DNA of 58,113 bases. Source: Streptococcus cristatus. Lineage in GTDB: Bacteria; Bacillota; Bacilli; Lactobacillales; Streptococcaceae. The translations under genes and the position numbers were made by a program. The DNA lies in the NCBI RefSeq assembly GCF_008369405.1, contig NZ_VSJJ01000012.1:1-58113 (forward strand), in the 5' to 3' direction. A model generated the notes under the pieces. The model was not told where the DNA came from and searched no databases. It saw only the letters and a program-made list of their open reading frames with translations. This document shows, piece by piece, positions 48,570 to 56,628 of this stretch (position 1 is its first letter; each line of letters starts with the position of its first letter).

Positions 48570-50128
48570 GAATCAAACTTCCTTTCAAAATTATTCGCTA
48601 GCAAAGCTTTATATTGGTTAAAGAACCACTCGACGACTCCTTGTGTGTCATCATTGTGTCGCCCAGTCAATCCCTTACTAATGATATTAACGCGATAAGC
48701 TCGCTTTCCTAGCTCTTCTAGCATATCAGGATAGGCCGTGTTATCATAATCATCATGTTGCATATAAGACACAATAAATCTAGTCTTTGAAAAATTGGCC
48801 GCCTTGAAAGCTATCCAGAAATGTTCATTGAGCTGGGAAATCCCTTCTTCTGAGAGTTCACCTGTCGCACGAAGTACCATGTCTAAAGAGGTAGGGAAAC
48901 CTCCAGGACGAATAGTGGACTCATTCTCTGCAACATCACCTAAATTCACTACGGGTTTTCCGACAATCACTGCATGAGGCTCTAACTTGGAAGCATAATA
49001 CAGGGCACCAAAGGTTCCCATTGATAAGCCCGACAAGATTAACTGGTCACTTGTAAAGCCCAATTCATCTAAACAATGACGGATGACTTGAATCAGCTTT
49101 TGCTCAAGCTCTTCTGAGCCGAGATAGAAAGCTCCCCCCTCAGAACGCGGATCTCCAATCAGCAAGAAAGGCGATCCCAAATTGTTCATCATCCAGTAGC
49201 CCTCAAAACCTTCTGCCGGACGATAACCAGAGAAATAAATATTGAGAGGTGGCTTTAAATCACCAGGATGGAAGTAGTAAATCAATTCCTCCCGATTTTT
49301 ATCCACAACACGATTTCCACCGATCAATAAATCCCCATAACCCAAATGAGACTGGCGATGATGGAATGGTCCAATTTTTACAATTCCTTGTCCCCTCACT
49401 TGAACACTGACGCTTAGGTAATAAGAATCGCTGGTATCCAAAACGAGAGGCTTCTCAAAAGTTTCTTTATCATAAATCCACTCTTGCATGGGAGAGCTTC
49501 CAACTGGGTAGCCTTTGATGACATAACGAATCAAGCAATCGTCCGAGTGCCTGAATTCTGGCCACAAATCCAAAGGAGTATCTCCATTCAAAAAAATATT
49601 GTACTGATAGGTTGCTACAGTTTGGTAATCCTCACCAAATTCCCCACACAGACGGAGATAGTTGGTTCCTTCATAGTCAATCTGACCCTTAAAAGAAGGA
49701 TTAATCGTCAAGTGATTGACACTGAGCTTGGTACCACTTTGCTGAGAAGAAAAGCCTCTAGAGAATAGATACAACATCTGAGCGGGATCTTCAAAAACAG
49801 ACTTGACCGCCTTTTTGCGCATAAGGAATCTTTCCAAGGTTCTAGTAGTAATCTGACAGCGCTCATGGTAAAACAAGCGATAAACCTGAATCAGACTATC
49901 CAATACTGTAATGTACTCAAAATGTTCGACAGTATCTACCAAGACAACATCATAAGGTTTGACAGGCTTGGGTTTCTTCAGCCTATCTTGCTTTAAAATA
50001 CCAATATCTTCTGGCAAGAGAGACATGATGTTTTCTGGCTTTACAAATGTCCATGCGATATTACTAGGAATTTCATATTGATCTTGCCAATTCTCATCGG
50101 CAATCTGTAGGACACTAATTCTCTTCAT
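48566..50128 (-). CDS. asp2: Asp2, accessory Sec protein and GlcNAc O-acetyltransferase
   Basis: A 520-residue Asp2. The C-terminal alpha/beta hydrolase-like domain has the nucleophile elbow LSGLSMGTFGALYYAS, and later acid and His candidates in QHDDYDNTAYPD and GLTGRHNDDTQG. Asp2 acetylates GlcNAc on the SRR protein and is also needed for transport. The catalytic residues look intact. It overlaps asp1 by 14 nt. Confidence 0.94.
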   Translation of the reverse strand: MKRISVLQIADENWQDQYEIPSNIAWTFVKPENIMSLLPEDIGILKQDRLKKPKPVKPYDVVLVDTVEHFEYITVLDSLIQVYRLFYHERCQITTRTLERFLMRKKAVKSVFEDPAQMLYLFSRGFSSQQSGTKLSVNHLTINPSFKGQIDYEGTNYLRLCGEFGEDYQTVATYQYNIFLNGDTPLDLWPEFRHSDDCLIRYVIKGYPVGSSPMQEWIYDKETFEKPLVLDTSDSYYLSVSVQVRGQGIVKIGPFHHRQSHLGYGDLLIGGNRVVDKNREELIYYFHPGDLKPPLNIYFSGYRPAEGFEGYWMMNNLGSPFLLIGDPRSEGGAFYLGSEELEQKLIQVIRHCLDELGFTSDQLILSGLSMGTFGALYYASKLEPHAVIVGKPVVNLGDVAENESTIRPGGFPTSLDMVLRATGELSEEGISQLNEHFWIAFKAANFSKTRFIVSYMQHDDYDNTAYPDMLEELGKRAYRVNIISKGLTGRHNDDTQGVVEWFFNQYKALLANNFERKFDS

Positions 50129-51716
50129 TTAGCTTTAATTCCTTTATCGTATTTTTCCACATTTCGACAATTTCACCCCTTGTGTACTGTTCAATCTTCT
50201 TAACCGAATGTACCAAAGATTGGTTCCAATGCTCCAAATCTGTGAGATAGTACAAGAGGGCGTCTTTCAGGCTGGAAATATCATCCATGATCCAACCATT
50301 TTCACCGTGTTTGACATAAGAAGAGCTATACAAATTCACTTGAGGAATCCCTCCGCTGATACCTGCAATTTGAGTTCGTATATCTGCCGGGCTTCCCAAA
50401 TCCAAGATGACGCGAACATACTTCAGAGCCTTCGCCAAATCGATATCACTATGAATCACCACAGTATCAATTCGCTCTCTGAGGCTATCATCATCTTCTA
50501 AGCGTGGATCACCACTCTTAGCGGCCTTATCTTTGTCAACAAGGAGCAATTTTTCTGCATACTTTGTTGATGATAAAGATTCCTCAAGAAACTGTCGAAT
50601 AGAAGCTTCTCGACCAAAATCCTGACTCTGCGTCCCAACCAATAAGTCAATCCACTCATGTTGCAACATCATATCAAACAAGGAAGTAAAGACATATTGA
50701 AGATGATGTTCTGGTAAAGTATCGAAATTGACATAGATGATCAACTCTTTTTTCCGCTGACTATGCCCAAGATTCAACTGAGTGTCATAAGGGGGAATCT
50801 CATAATAAGCAGGAAGTTGCTCTTCTTCTACTTCCTCTACTTGTGCTGCAATCTTCTCGATTTTGTCTAAGCTATCTACCACAAAAAATGTCGTATCTTT
50901 TAAATCAGACAATAATTGTTCTGTATTCGTAATCGGATAACGATTGCCAAAGAAGGACAAGACAACAAGATGATCCCTCTTAACACTTTGGAAAAAATGA
51001 TTATGCTGCACATCTGCTGAAACAATAATCGAATCATCCTTGGTTAAAACAGAAGCCAAATGCTGCTCTAGCTTTTCTTTAACAAGCTCCTCAATATTCT
51101 GATAGACATCCTTAGCAAATGTTCCCTGCGCTTCAGGATTGATAATGACCTGCTGGTTATCAGCTGTCAAAAACTCTCTGAATTGCCATATTCCTTGTGC
51201 ATTCAGATAGTCCTGATAATAAGGCTGATTATGCTCAAAGTAGATAATACTGGAGACAAAGCCACGGTCATCAAAAACAAGCTGATAATCTATCTGATTA
51301 TTTTCAAAATAGGTAATATCAAAAATATTACCTATTTGTGAAAAATTAATCTGAGCATGAGGTAGGTGATCAACGTGAACATCTACAATAAAAGGAGTAT
51401 AAAAGATTTCTGCTCCCTGTGGCCATTTCAAATCATCCAAACGAATTTTTCGTGCAGGCACATCTGTCAGACCTTGTATGCTATCAAATAGATTCCACAT
51501 TTCATCTGATGAAAGTCTTTGTTGATAAAAGAAAGTTCGGATATGAGGTGAGTAATTCAAAATCAGGACAGAGTTGGCTTCTCCTGACTGTTGAAACATC
51601 CGCAATAAATTTACGGCATCATCAAACATCATATTTTTCGGTTGCAGATAGAAAGGTAGGGCGGTAGAATACCATTTTCGATCTTGTTTATACCATGAAG
51701 GTACAAAGTAAAACAT
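50115..51716 (-). CDS. asp1: Asp1, accessory Sec system protein
   Basis: A 533-residue Asp1, of GT-B glycosyltransferase-like fold but thought to be non-catalytic. The opening FYFVPSWYKQDRKWYSTALPFY and the C-terminal region (IAGISGGIPQVNLYSSSYVKHGENGW) are typical. It forms the Asp1/2/3 complex that recognises the SRR substrate. It starts 6 nt after the secY2 stop. Confidence 0.94.
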   Translation of the reverse strand: MFYFVPSWYKQDRKWYSTALPFYLQPKNMMFDDAVNLLRMFQQSGEANSVLILNYSPHIRTFFYQQRLSSDEMWNLFDSIQGLTDVPARKIRLDDLKWPQGAEIFYTPFIVDVHVDHLPHAQINFSQIGNIFDITYFENNQIDYQLVFDDRGFVSSIIYFEHNQPYYQDYLNAQGIWQFREFLTADNQQVIINPEAQGTFAKDVYQNIEELVKEKLEQHLASVLTKDDSIIVSADVQHNHFFQSVKRDHLVVLSFFGNRYPITNTEQLLSDLKDTTFFVVDSLDKIEKIAAQVEEVEEEQLPAYYEIPPYDTQLNLGHSQRKKELIIYVNFDTLPEHHLQYVFTSLFDMMLQHEWIDLLVGTQSQDFGREASIRQFLEESLSSTKYAEKLLLVDKDKAAKSGDPRLEDDDSLRERIDTVVIHSDIDLAKALKYVRVILDLGSPADIRTQIAGISGGIPQVNLYSSSYVKHGENGWIMDDISSLKDALLYYLTDLEHWNQSLVHSVKKIEQYTRGEIVEMWKNTIKELKLNEEN

Positions 51717-51722
51717 ATCCCA

Positions 51723-52982
51723 CTATTCTCCTTTAAGTTCTAATTCTCTATGATAATAAGTCCCAATTCTCAAGATTCGTATTTCTTCGCGCAAAGGTAT
51801 AAGCATACTAATCAGAATAACTAGCGTGCTGGGCAAGGTCAAAAAGAAACTTGGCAAAGGCAAGAAGAAATTAACAAAATAAGGCAGACCGACATACAAG
51901 ATTAGATAGATCGCTCCTGTATTTGCTTGCAAAGAAATATGATGTTTTAACACTTTTAAGGTTTCTTTCCCAGGCTGAATATAGTCAAAATATTCTCCCT
52001 GACGCTGCAAGCGCTTGGCAGTCTCTTCCGGTTCCAAATTGATATAGGCAAACAAAATAGCCAAGAGGTAAATTGCAACTAGATAAATTAGGAGACTCAG
52101 AGGTTTTGTAAAATCAAATACATTCCCAATTTTTACTGAAAATCTTTTTCCAATCCAGTCTACTAGTAATTGGACCAATATCAAGACACTTGTTGCATAC
52201 ATGATGGGCATTCCACCAGAAGGAATGAACTTAATCGGCAAATAAGATTTATCATTGTAACGACTGCTTAACATGATCCGATTAAGAGGCAAGCGTATCT
52301 CCGCTTTCTCACATACAACAGCAACAAAAGTCAAAAGAAGATAAGCTATCGCCGCAGCAACTAACATCATGCCACCTCGGAGAGAAGACAGAGATTGACC
52401 AATCAAGATTATTAATTGATTGGCAAACTGGAGCAAAATCCCTGAAATGATAATAATGGTTGACCCTCCCACTCCTTTACGAGTATTAAGACTTGACAAC
52501 CAAATAATGATAAAACTGCCTGTCACAACTGTGAGTAAAACTGGTAGATTATAGAGCCAATCATCTACAAGAAGTAGAAAGCGACCATTTCCTCTATAAG
52601 CGGTGTACATAATGGCTAGTCCCTGCACAATCGCAAAGAACAAGGTTAAGATCTTTTGAAAGAAATCTGTTTTTTTAAGGGACCAAGATTGTATATTCCA
52701 GCTTTTCTTTAGGTTCATGACTTGCCATACAATCATCGTCGTAATCCAAGGTCCTAAGCCCAAAGAAAATACTGAAATCTGAGAAACATCAATTCCTGCC
52801 AAAATATACAAAGAAGCCAAGGGATTGCCTTCCTTTATCCGAAAAGCTTCCATACTGCCATTGTAACCTGGAAGCAAGATATGCCTTCCTAATATATAAA
52901 TAGCAATGATGAACAGTGTAAAGAGGATTCTCTTTCTAAAAATATTCTGACGCTTCTTTTTCTTAAGACCAAAGTGCTCCAT
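51723..52982 (-). CDS. secY2: SecY2, accessory translocase channel
   Basis: A 419-residue polytopic protein with about ten membrane segments and SecY-like order: ILFTLFIIAIYILGRHILLPG at helix 1, then GLGPWITTMIVWQV and LPIKFIPSGGMPIMYATS. It is the channel partner of SecA2. It is the first intact gene of the locus and lies about 170 nt after the broken glycosyltransferase. An inverted repeat, GAAAGCAAGT/ACTTGCTTTC (53064-53113), lies in that gap and might reduce read-through. Confidence 0.94.
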   Translation of the reverse strand: MEHFGLKKKKRQNIFRKRILFTLFIIAIYILGRHILLPGYNGSMEAFRIKEGNPLASLYILAGIDVSQISVFSLGLGPWITTMIVWQVMNLKKSWNIQSWSLKKTDFFQKILTLFFAIVQGLAIMYTAYRGNGRFLLLVDDWLYNLPVLLTVVTGSFIIIWLSSLNTRKGVGGSTIIIISGILLQFANQLIILIGQSLSSLRGGMMLVAAAIAYLLLTFVAVVCEKAEIRLPLNRIMLSSRYNDKSYLPIKFIPSGGMPIMYATSVLILVQLLVDWIGKRFSVKIGNVFDFTKPLSLLIYLVAIYLLAILFAYINLEPEETAKRLQRQGEYFDYIQPGKETLKVLKHHISLQANTGAIYLILYVGLPYFVNFFLPLPSFFLTLPSTLVILISMLIPLREEIRILRIGTYYHRELELKGE

Positions 52983-53063
52983 TTATTATCCTTTATTTGT
53001 ATTGTGGACTTGCCCAGAGCCCTCTTTTCATACATAAACTTGTCTTTTAAGTCAAAGACTTAA

Positions 53064-53113
53064 GAAAGCAAGTCCATTCCATAGAATTATAGATAAGGAA
53101 TCAACTTGCTTTC
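53064..53113. other. Inverted repeat between the glycosyltransferase pseudogene and secY2
   Basis: GAAAGCAAGT (53064-53073) and ACTTGCTTTC (53104-53113) are perfect 10-bp arms around a 30-nt loop. The T run on the leftward side is short, so it is a weak terminator at best or an RNA-processing structure. Confidence 0.5.
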
Positions 53114-53149
53114 TCTATTTTGATTACAAAATGTGGGGCAATTCGTCAT

Positions 53150-54373
53150 TTAATTAAAATCTGATCGAATTTTTTCCACCATTTCCTGATAATTCTCATG
53201 TGAGAATACTTGCTCTGAAACCCCTTCTGTTTATACATTATCAAAGGCATAAACAGGCTTACCAGACTCTTGAAACTCTCTAATTACAGTATCGAATTTC
53301 TGATCGTGATTGATATCAAGATAAATGTCACAGCTTGCAAGTAAATCTCTCAAAGGATATGGCAAAATTGCAGCGTGCAAGCGAACATTTTCATAAGCCA
53401 TCAGTTTGAGTAACTTATCAGACATCTGTGTGTAGGCAGCAATATGAAATAGACAGTTTGGTAATGCACTCGCCAAATCTTCAATTCCCTCTAGTCTATC
53501 TGAGTTTGTCAAGGTTACACAGTGGAGAGTAAAGCCTTCATCCCTCTGTTTAATAGCTTTCTCGACATCAAATTCATCTGTCTCAATAATTGTAGACCAA
53601 TCAAGAGAATTGTAAAACCACCATACTTCACGCAGACGCATGTTGGAAACAGTGTTCCATGGTTTTTGACCAGAAATATAATGCAAAACAGCAGGCAGTG
53701 GAGAGAGTGGGATTTAGAAAATCCAGTCATGCTGATCTAGCGCAGCTCCCAAATCAAAGCCGATTTGAAAATTGTAAGTATCTTCCAAATCAAGTTTTTT
53801 GCCCTCAAACATCAAATTCAAGATAGACTGATCACCTTCAGTAACATTGGCTAATTCTCGATCTGTCAACTCGACCAACTGCTGAGCCATGTTTTCTTCA
53901 CGCCAACGCTTATTATTGATGAGCATCATTCCGGAATTAAAGCCCAAGCCTACTCCATATGTCGCGCGAGTCGTTGCTACATAATAATCCTCCAGATCTA
54001 TCTCAAAAAGATGGTCCAGATTTCGTGTCACAACAATATCACAATCTAAATATAAAACTTTATCTGCTGCAACGTAATTCGGTATAAAATAGCGCCCATA
54101 AGCCATATAGTTAATGTGAGCGTAAGTTCCAGCTTCCCATTTTGATTTCACCTGATCATCAATCTGATCATTGAATAATTTCACATCGTTCAACTGACTA
54201 CCAGCTGCTTCTACCTTCCGACGCGTATAGTAGAACCATTCTTGAGGAATATCCTGATTAAAAACATAAATATCTAAATTTTTATGGTGACAGCAAAGAG
54301 ATTTTATTGTCGTTTCAATCTATCTGATATACCCATAATCTCCCGAAACCACAATGGCTTTTTTCTTTTCCAA
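53150..54373 (-). pseudogene. gly: Gly-type glycosyltransferase pseudogene with three in-frame stops
   Basis: A single 408-codon frame from TTG at 54373 (GGGAG 7 nt upstream) to TAA at 53150, broken by TAG (54320-54322), TAA (53714-53716) and TAA (53231-53233), with no frameshift. The first part is GT8 (VVSGDYGYIR at the start, D-x-D in LYLDCDIVV, LHYISGQKPWN). The last 100 codons resemble the GtfB C-terminus (TNSDRLEGIEDL, CDIYLDINHD). In related loci a Gly protein of this kind extends the SRR glycan after GtfA/GtfB. The product here should be lost unless stops are read through. Confidence 0.9.
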
Positions 54374-54681
54374 AACACTACTCCCACTACGCTTATTCTA
54401 TTCTCTAAAAAAATCGCTATTAAGCCTTATTATACCATAAATTCCGCCTTTATTCAAACACCTTCTTGAAAGCTAGACCTAACTTTTCTAGCCTTAAAAT
54501 AGAGGTGAAAGCTACTCACACAAAAAGAAGAAAGCTTGCTATAAGCGCTTCTAATATATCCATCCTTTTAAAATCAGACAGCCGCCACCTGTAACGTCTT
54601 TAAATAGGTGCTGATCATGCTATCAAAACTTATAGAATTAGGCTATCTCAAAGAATTAGCAGGTATTTTCTTGAGAAAAAT
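54374..54681. other. Intergenic region upstream of the accessory Sec locus
   Basis: About 300 bp with no convincing gene. It contains the locus promoter (54429-54457). A 32-codon plus-strand frame at 54618-54713 has no ribosome site and runs into the repeat. The canonical SRR adhesin gene, usually found at this end of the locus, is absent. Confidence 0.7.
54429..54457 (-). promoter_or_regulatory. Promoter of the accessory Sec locus
   Basis: TTGAAT (54452-54457) and TATAAT (54429-54434) lie 17 nt apart on the minus strand, and the -10 is extended (TGGTATAAT). It stands about 55 nt before the start of the glycosyltransferase pseudogene. Confidence 0.82.
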
Positions 54682-54856
54682 GAGAATGGGACAGAAATCG
54701 GTCATTCGTTAGAATTCGATTTCGTCGTCCCACCTCCGCACAGTTGAGTAGGGCTGTAAAAGCTGATGAAATAAGCCTAGTAGAGCCCACTCAACCACTG
54801 CGTCTTGCTCAACAATCCAAAGACAATTGAGAGGCTAGGACTTTTGTCCCAGCCTC
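54682..54856. repeat. Dispersed intergenic repeat, long copy
   Basis: Bounded by GAATGGGACAGAAA and TTTTGTCCCAGCCTC. From 54765 it matches the copy at 19346-19452 with only a few differences; the 5' part has about 70 bp that the short copy lacks. It separates pflA from the accessory Sec locus. Confidence 0.8.
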
Positions 54857-54877
54857 ATCTTACCCTACTTACATCAC

Positions 54878-55675
54878 TTAGTTATTATGTACTCGATTCA
54901 TGTATTCGGTATAGGATTCCGTTTGCATCAGTTCCTTGGCATTTTTGACCCGCTCGGCAGTCGGGGGCTTCACCCCTTCCAGTGAATAAGGAATGCCCAG
55001 CTCCCGCCATTTAAACTCTCCCATCGTATGATAAGGTAAGATTTCAAACTTATCAACATTCTTGAGTGTTTTGACAAATTTACCTAGCTCAATCAAATCA
55101 TCATCACGGTCCGTCAAGCCTGGCACCAGAACGTGACGAATCCACACTGGCTTCCCGATATCTGAGAGGTATTTTGCACAGGCCAAGATGTTTTTATTCG
55201 TCTGGCTGGTCACGATTCTATGCTGTGCTTCATCAATTTCCTTGATATCCAGCAAAACCAAATCCGTCACCGCCATCAGTTTATCAAACTTTTCTAGATA
55301 ACGAGGCGTATTTCTAAAAGGCAGAGCACAAGTATCCAGCGTACAATGAATCCCCAGTTCTTTGGCCTTAGTAAAGAAGGCAATCAAAAAGTCAATCTGC
55401 AGAAGTGCTTCTCCCCCGCTGACGGTAATGCCGCCTTTATTGCCCCAGAAACCTTTGTAACGAAGAGCTTCTTGTAGGACATCATCCACGGTCCGCAACT
55501 GAGATTTATTGGTCTCCATCTCCCAAGTATCTGGATTGTGGCAATATTGACAACGCATATGACAGCCCTGCAAAAAGACGATGAAGCGGATGCCAGGTCC
55601 GTCCACAGCTCCAAAACTCTCCGTAGAGTGCACCATTCCCGTTACTTTCCCATAATCAATAGCTTCTTCAACCAT
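54878..55675 (-). CDS. pflA: Pyruvate formate-lyase activating enzyme
   Basis: A 265-residue radical-SAM enzyme that installs the glycyl radical on pyruvate formate-lyase. The cluster motif is GCHMRCQYCHNPDTW (C-x3-C-x2-C). The GGEALLQ motif and the glycine-rich GGITVSGG also fit. The ATG follows AGAGGATTATT. It is monocistronic, with an extended -10 and a cre-like site upstream. Confidence 0.95.
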   Translation of the reverse strand: MVEEAIDYGKVTGMVHSTESFGAVDGPGIRFIVFLQGCHMRCQYCHNPDTWEMETNKSQLRTVDDVLQEALRYKGFWGNKGGITVSGGEALLQIDFLIAFFTKAKELGIHCTLDTCALPFRNTPRYLEKFDKLMAVTDLVLLDIKEIDEAQHRIVTSQTNKNILACAKYLSDIGKPVWIRHVLVPGLTDRDDDLIELGKFVKTLKNVDKFEILPYHTMGEFKWRELGIPYSLEGVKPPTAERVKNAKELMQTESYTEYMNRVHNN

Positions 55676-55692
55676 AATAATCCTCTTGCACT

Positions 55693-55721
55693 TGAAAACG
55701 TTTTATTTTATCTATATTATA
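55693..55721 (-). promoter_or_regulatory. pflA promoter with a CcpA (cre)-like site
   Basis: On the minus strand TGATATAAT (TATAAT at 55716-55721) is an extended -10. ATAAAACGTTTTCA (55693-55706) lies 10 nt downstream and is close to the cre consensus. CcpA there would act as a roadblock, consistent with sugar control of mixed-acid fermentation. Confidence 0.65.
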
Positions 55722-55863
55722 TCACGATTTGACTAAAAATAGATAGATTCTGCCTATTTTTTAGAAAACAAACTGTTTTTCAATTTCATTTTCATTGTGT
55801 TACAACAGATAGGATTTTCAGTTTTTCTAAAAACTACTACTCTCCATTTCCAGCTTTCTCCAT

Positions 55864-55999
55864 AAAAAAGCCGCCCTAGGGGCGACCCTTTCGGAGATTG
55901 TTATGAAAAAAGGTGTGGAACTATAGCCATAACAGCTGCTCATCTGTTAAACTAAAGTATTCCTTCTATGCAAATAAAGTTAAGAGGGCTTCATTTGAT
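55864..55999 (-). ncRNA. CiaR-dependent small RNA (csRNA) candidate
   Basis: About 136 nt, with no ORF. It starts about 7 nt after TATACT (56006-56011), preceded by CiaR half-sites. It ends in CGCCCCTAGGGCGG followed by TTTTTT (55864-55885), a textbook terminator. It contains CCCTC and CTCC pyrimidine tracts, as csRNAs do for pairing with ribosome sites. The csRNAs known in pneumococcus and S. sanguinis are of similar size. The csRNA name rests on the promoter and architecture; I could not compare sequences. Confidence 0.75.
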
Positions 56000-56005
56000 G
56001 CTTCT

Positions 56006-56049
56006 AGTATACTGCGCCATACTTAAAAGAAGCTTAAGCTGGTTTTAAG
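56006..56049 (-). promoter_or_regulatory. CiaR-controlled promoter with three half-sites
   Basis: On the minus strand CTTAAA (56044-56049), CTTAAG (56033-56038) and TTTAAG (56022-56027) are direct repeats with exactly 5 nt between each. The last is 10 nt from TATACT (56006-56011). This is the TTTAAG-N5-TTTAAG-N10-TATAAT layout of CiaR-activated promoters, plus one extra half-site. Confidence 0.82.
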
Positions 56050-56051
56050 CA

Positions 56052-56159
56052 TTATTTTACCAGAATAGCCAAGGTTTCATAAGGCTGCAGGGTCATGGTC
56101 GTTGCTACTGCTGTCTCCTCGTAATTCGAAATCAGCACCTGCCTAATTTGATAATATCT
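56052..56159 (-). pseudogene. 3' remnant of a glycoside hydrolase (GH13-like) gene
   Basis: The leftward frame ending at TAA 56052 reads YQIRQVLISNYEET, then TMTLQPYETLAILVK. This closely resembles the C-terminal beta domain of alpha-glucosidases of the GH13 (DexB/oligo-1,6-glucosidase) type. Upstream the frame hits a stop within about 15 codons and no catalytic domain is present. It looks like a leftover after deletion. The CiaR sites lie directly after its stop codon. Confidence 0.6.
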
Positions 56160-56613
56160 AAAAATGCTCTATCTTCTATCTCTTCGACGGCCGCCAGTTT
56201 CAGTATACAGAAAGCCGGCACAAATTAGATAAATTTCGCTTTATGGACTTTGCTACACGGCAAAAAGAATGAAGTCGCTGATGCATCGAGCATCAAAAAT
56301 CTCCTCTGTCAGCTAAAATCTAGCGATCAGAGGAGTTTTCCTGTTCTTTGGTTTATTTTTTAGTTTTTTATATTTAGGAGATGATATGAAAAATTTATGA
56401 AATTCTTATACGAGAATCTATTTCTTGCTTCTATTGCTACTACTGGTTAGGCTACTTATTTTAGCTTGGAGCGGATGAATGATCCCTTATAATTTACTTT
56501 AACTTTATATGTCATTGGACTGCCCTCATTTCTTATTTGTTGAGACTAGTATAAGACTTTCAGCTTAAGCATTCCTTATAAAAATCTTGCGGAAAACTTA
56601 AAAAGAAGCTGAA
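56142..56613. other. Gene-poor region with a hairpin
   Basis: About 470 bp with no credible gene. AAAATCTCCTCTG (56296-56308) and CAGAGGAGTTTT (56328-56339) form a terminator-like stem. A plus-strand start, TAGGAGATGATATG near 56384, opens a frame that stops after four codons; an overlapping frame of 17 codons follows. Together with the GH13 remnant this suggests decayed genes. Confidence 0.6.
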
Positions 56614-56628
56614 TTATTTTTCAGCTTC
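56600..56628 (-). terminator. Terminator of the CNNM/CorC gene
   Basis: Read leftward, GAAGCTGAAAAATAATTCAGCTTC forms a perfect 8-bp stem overlapping the stop codon, followed by TTTTT. Confidence 0.82.

Noticed and set aside
53046..53066. TTTAAG...CTTAAG pair resembling a CiaR site
   Set aside because: The spacing is 7 nt rather than 5 and no -10 box lies at the expected distance.
53714..54193. Reading the glycosyltransferase as two separate short genes
   Set aside because: Both pieces are in the same frame and together form one GT8 plus GtfB-like protein. The first piece would need a TTG in the middle of a conserved domain.
54618..54713. 32-codon plus-strand frame upstream of the accessory Sec locus
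   Set aside because: No ribosome site, it ends inside the dispersed repeat, and it has no recognisable pattern.
56384..56440. Small plus-strand peptide after TAGGAGATGAT
   Set aside because: The frame stops after four codons, and the overlapping 17-codon frame has no ribosome site of its own. Decayed DNA is more likely than a signalling peptide.
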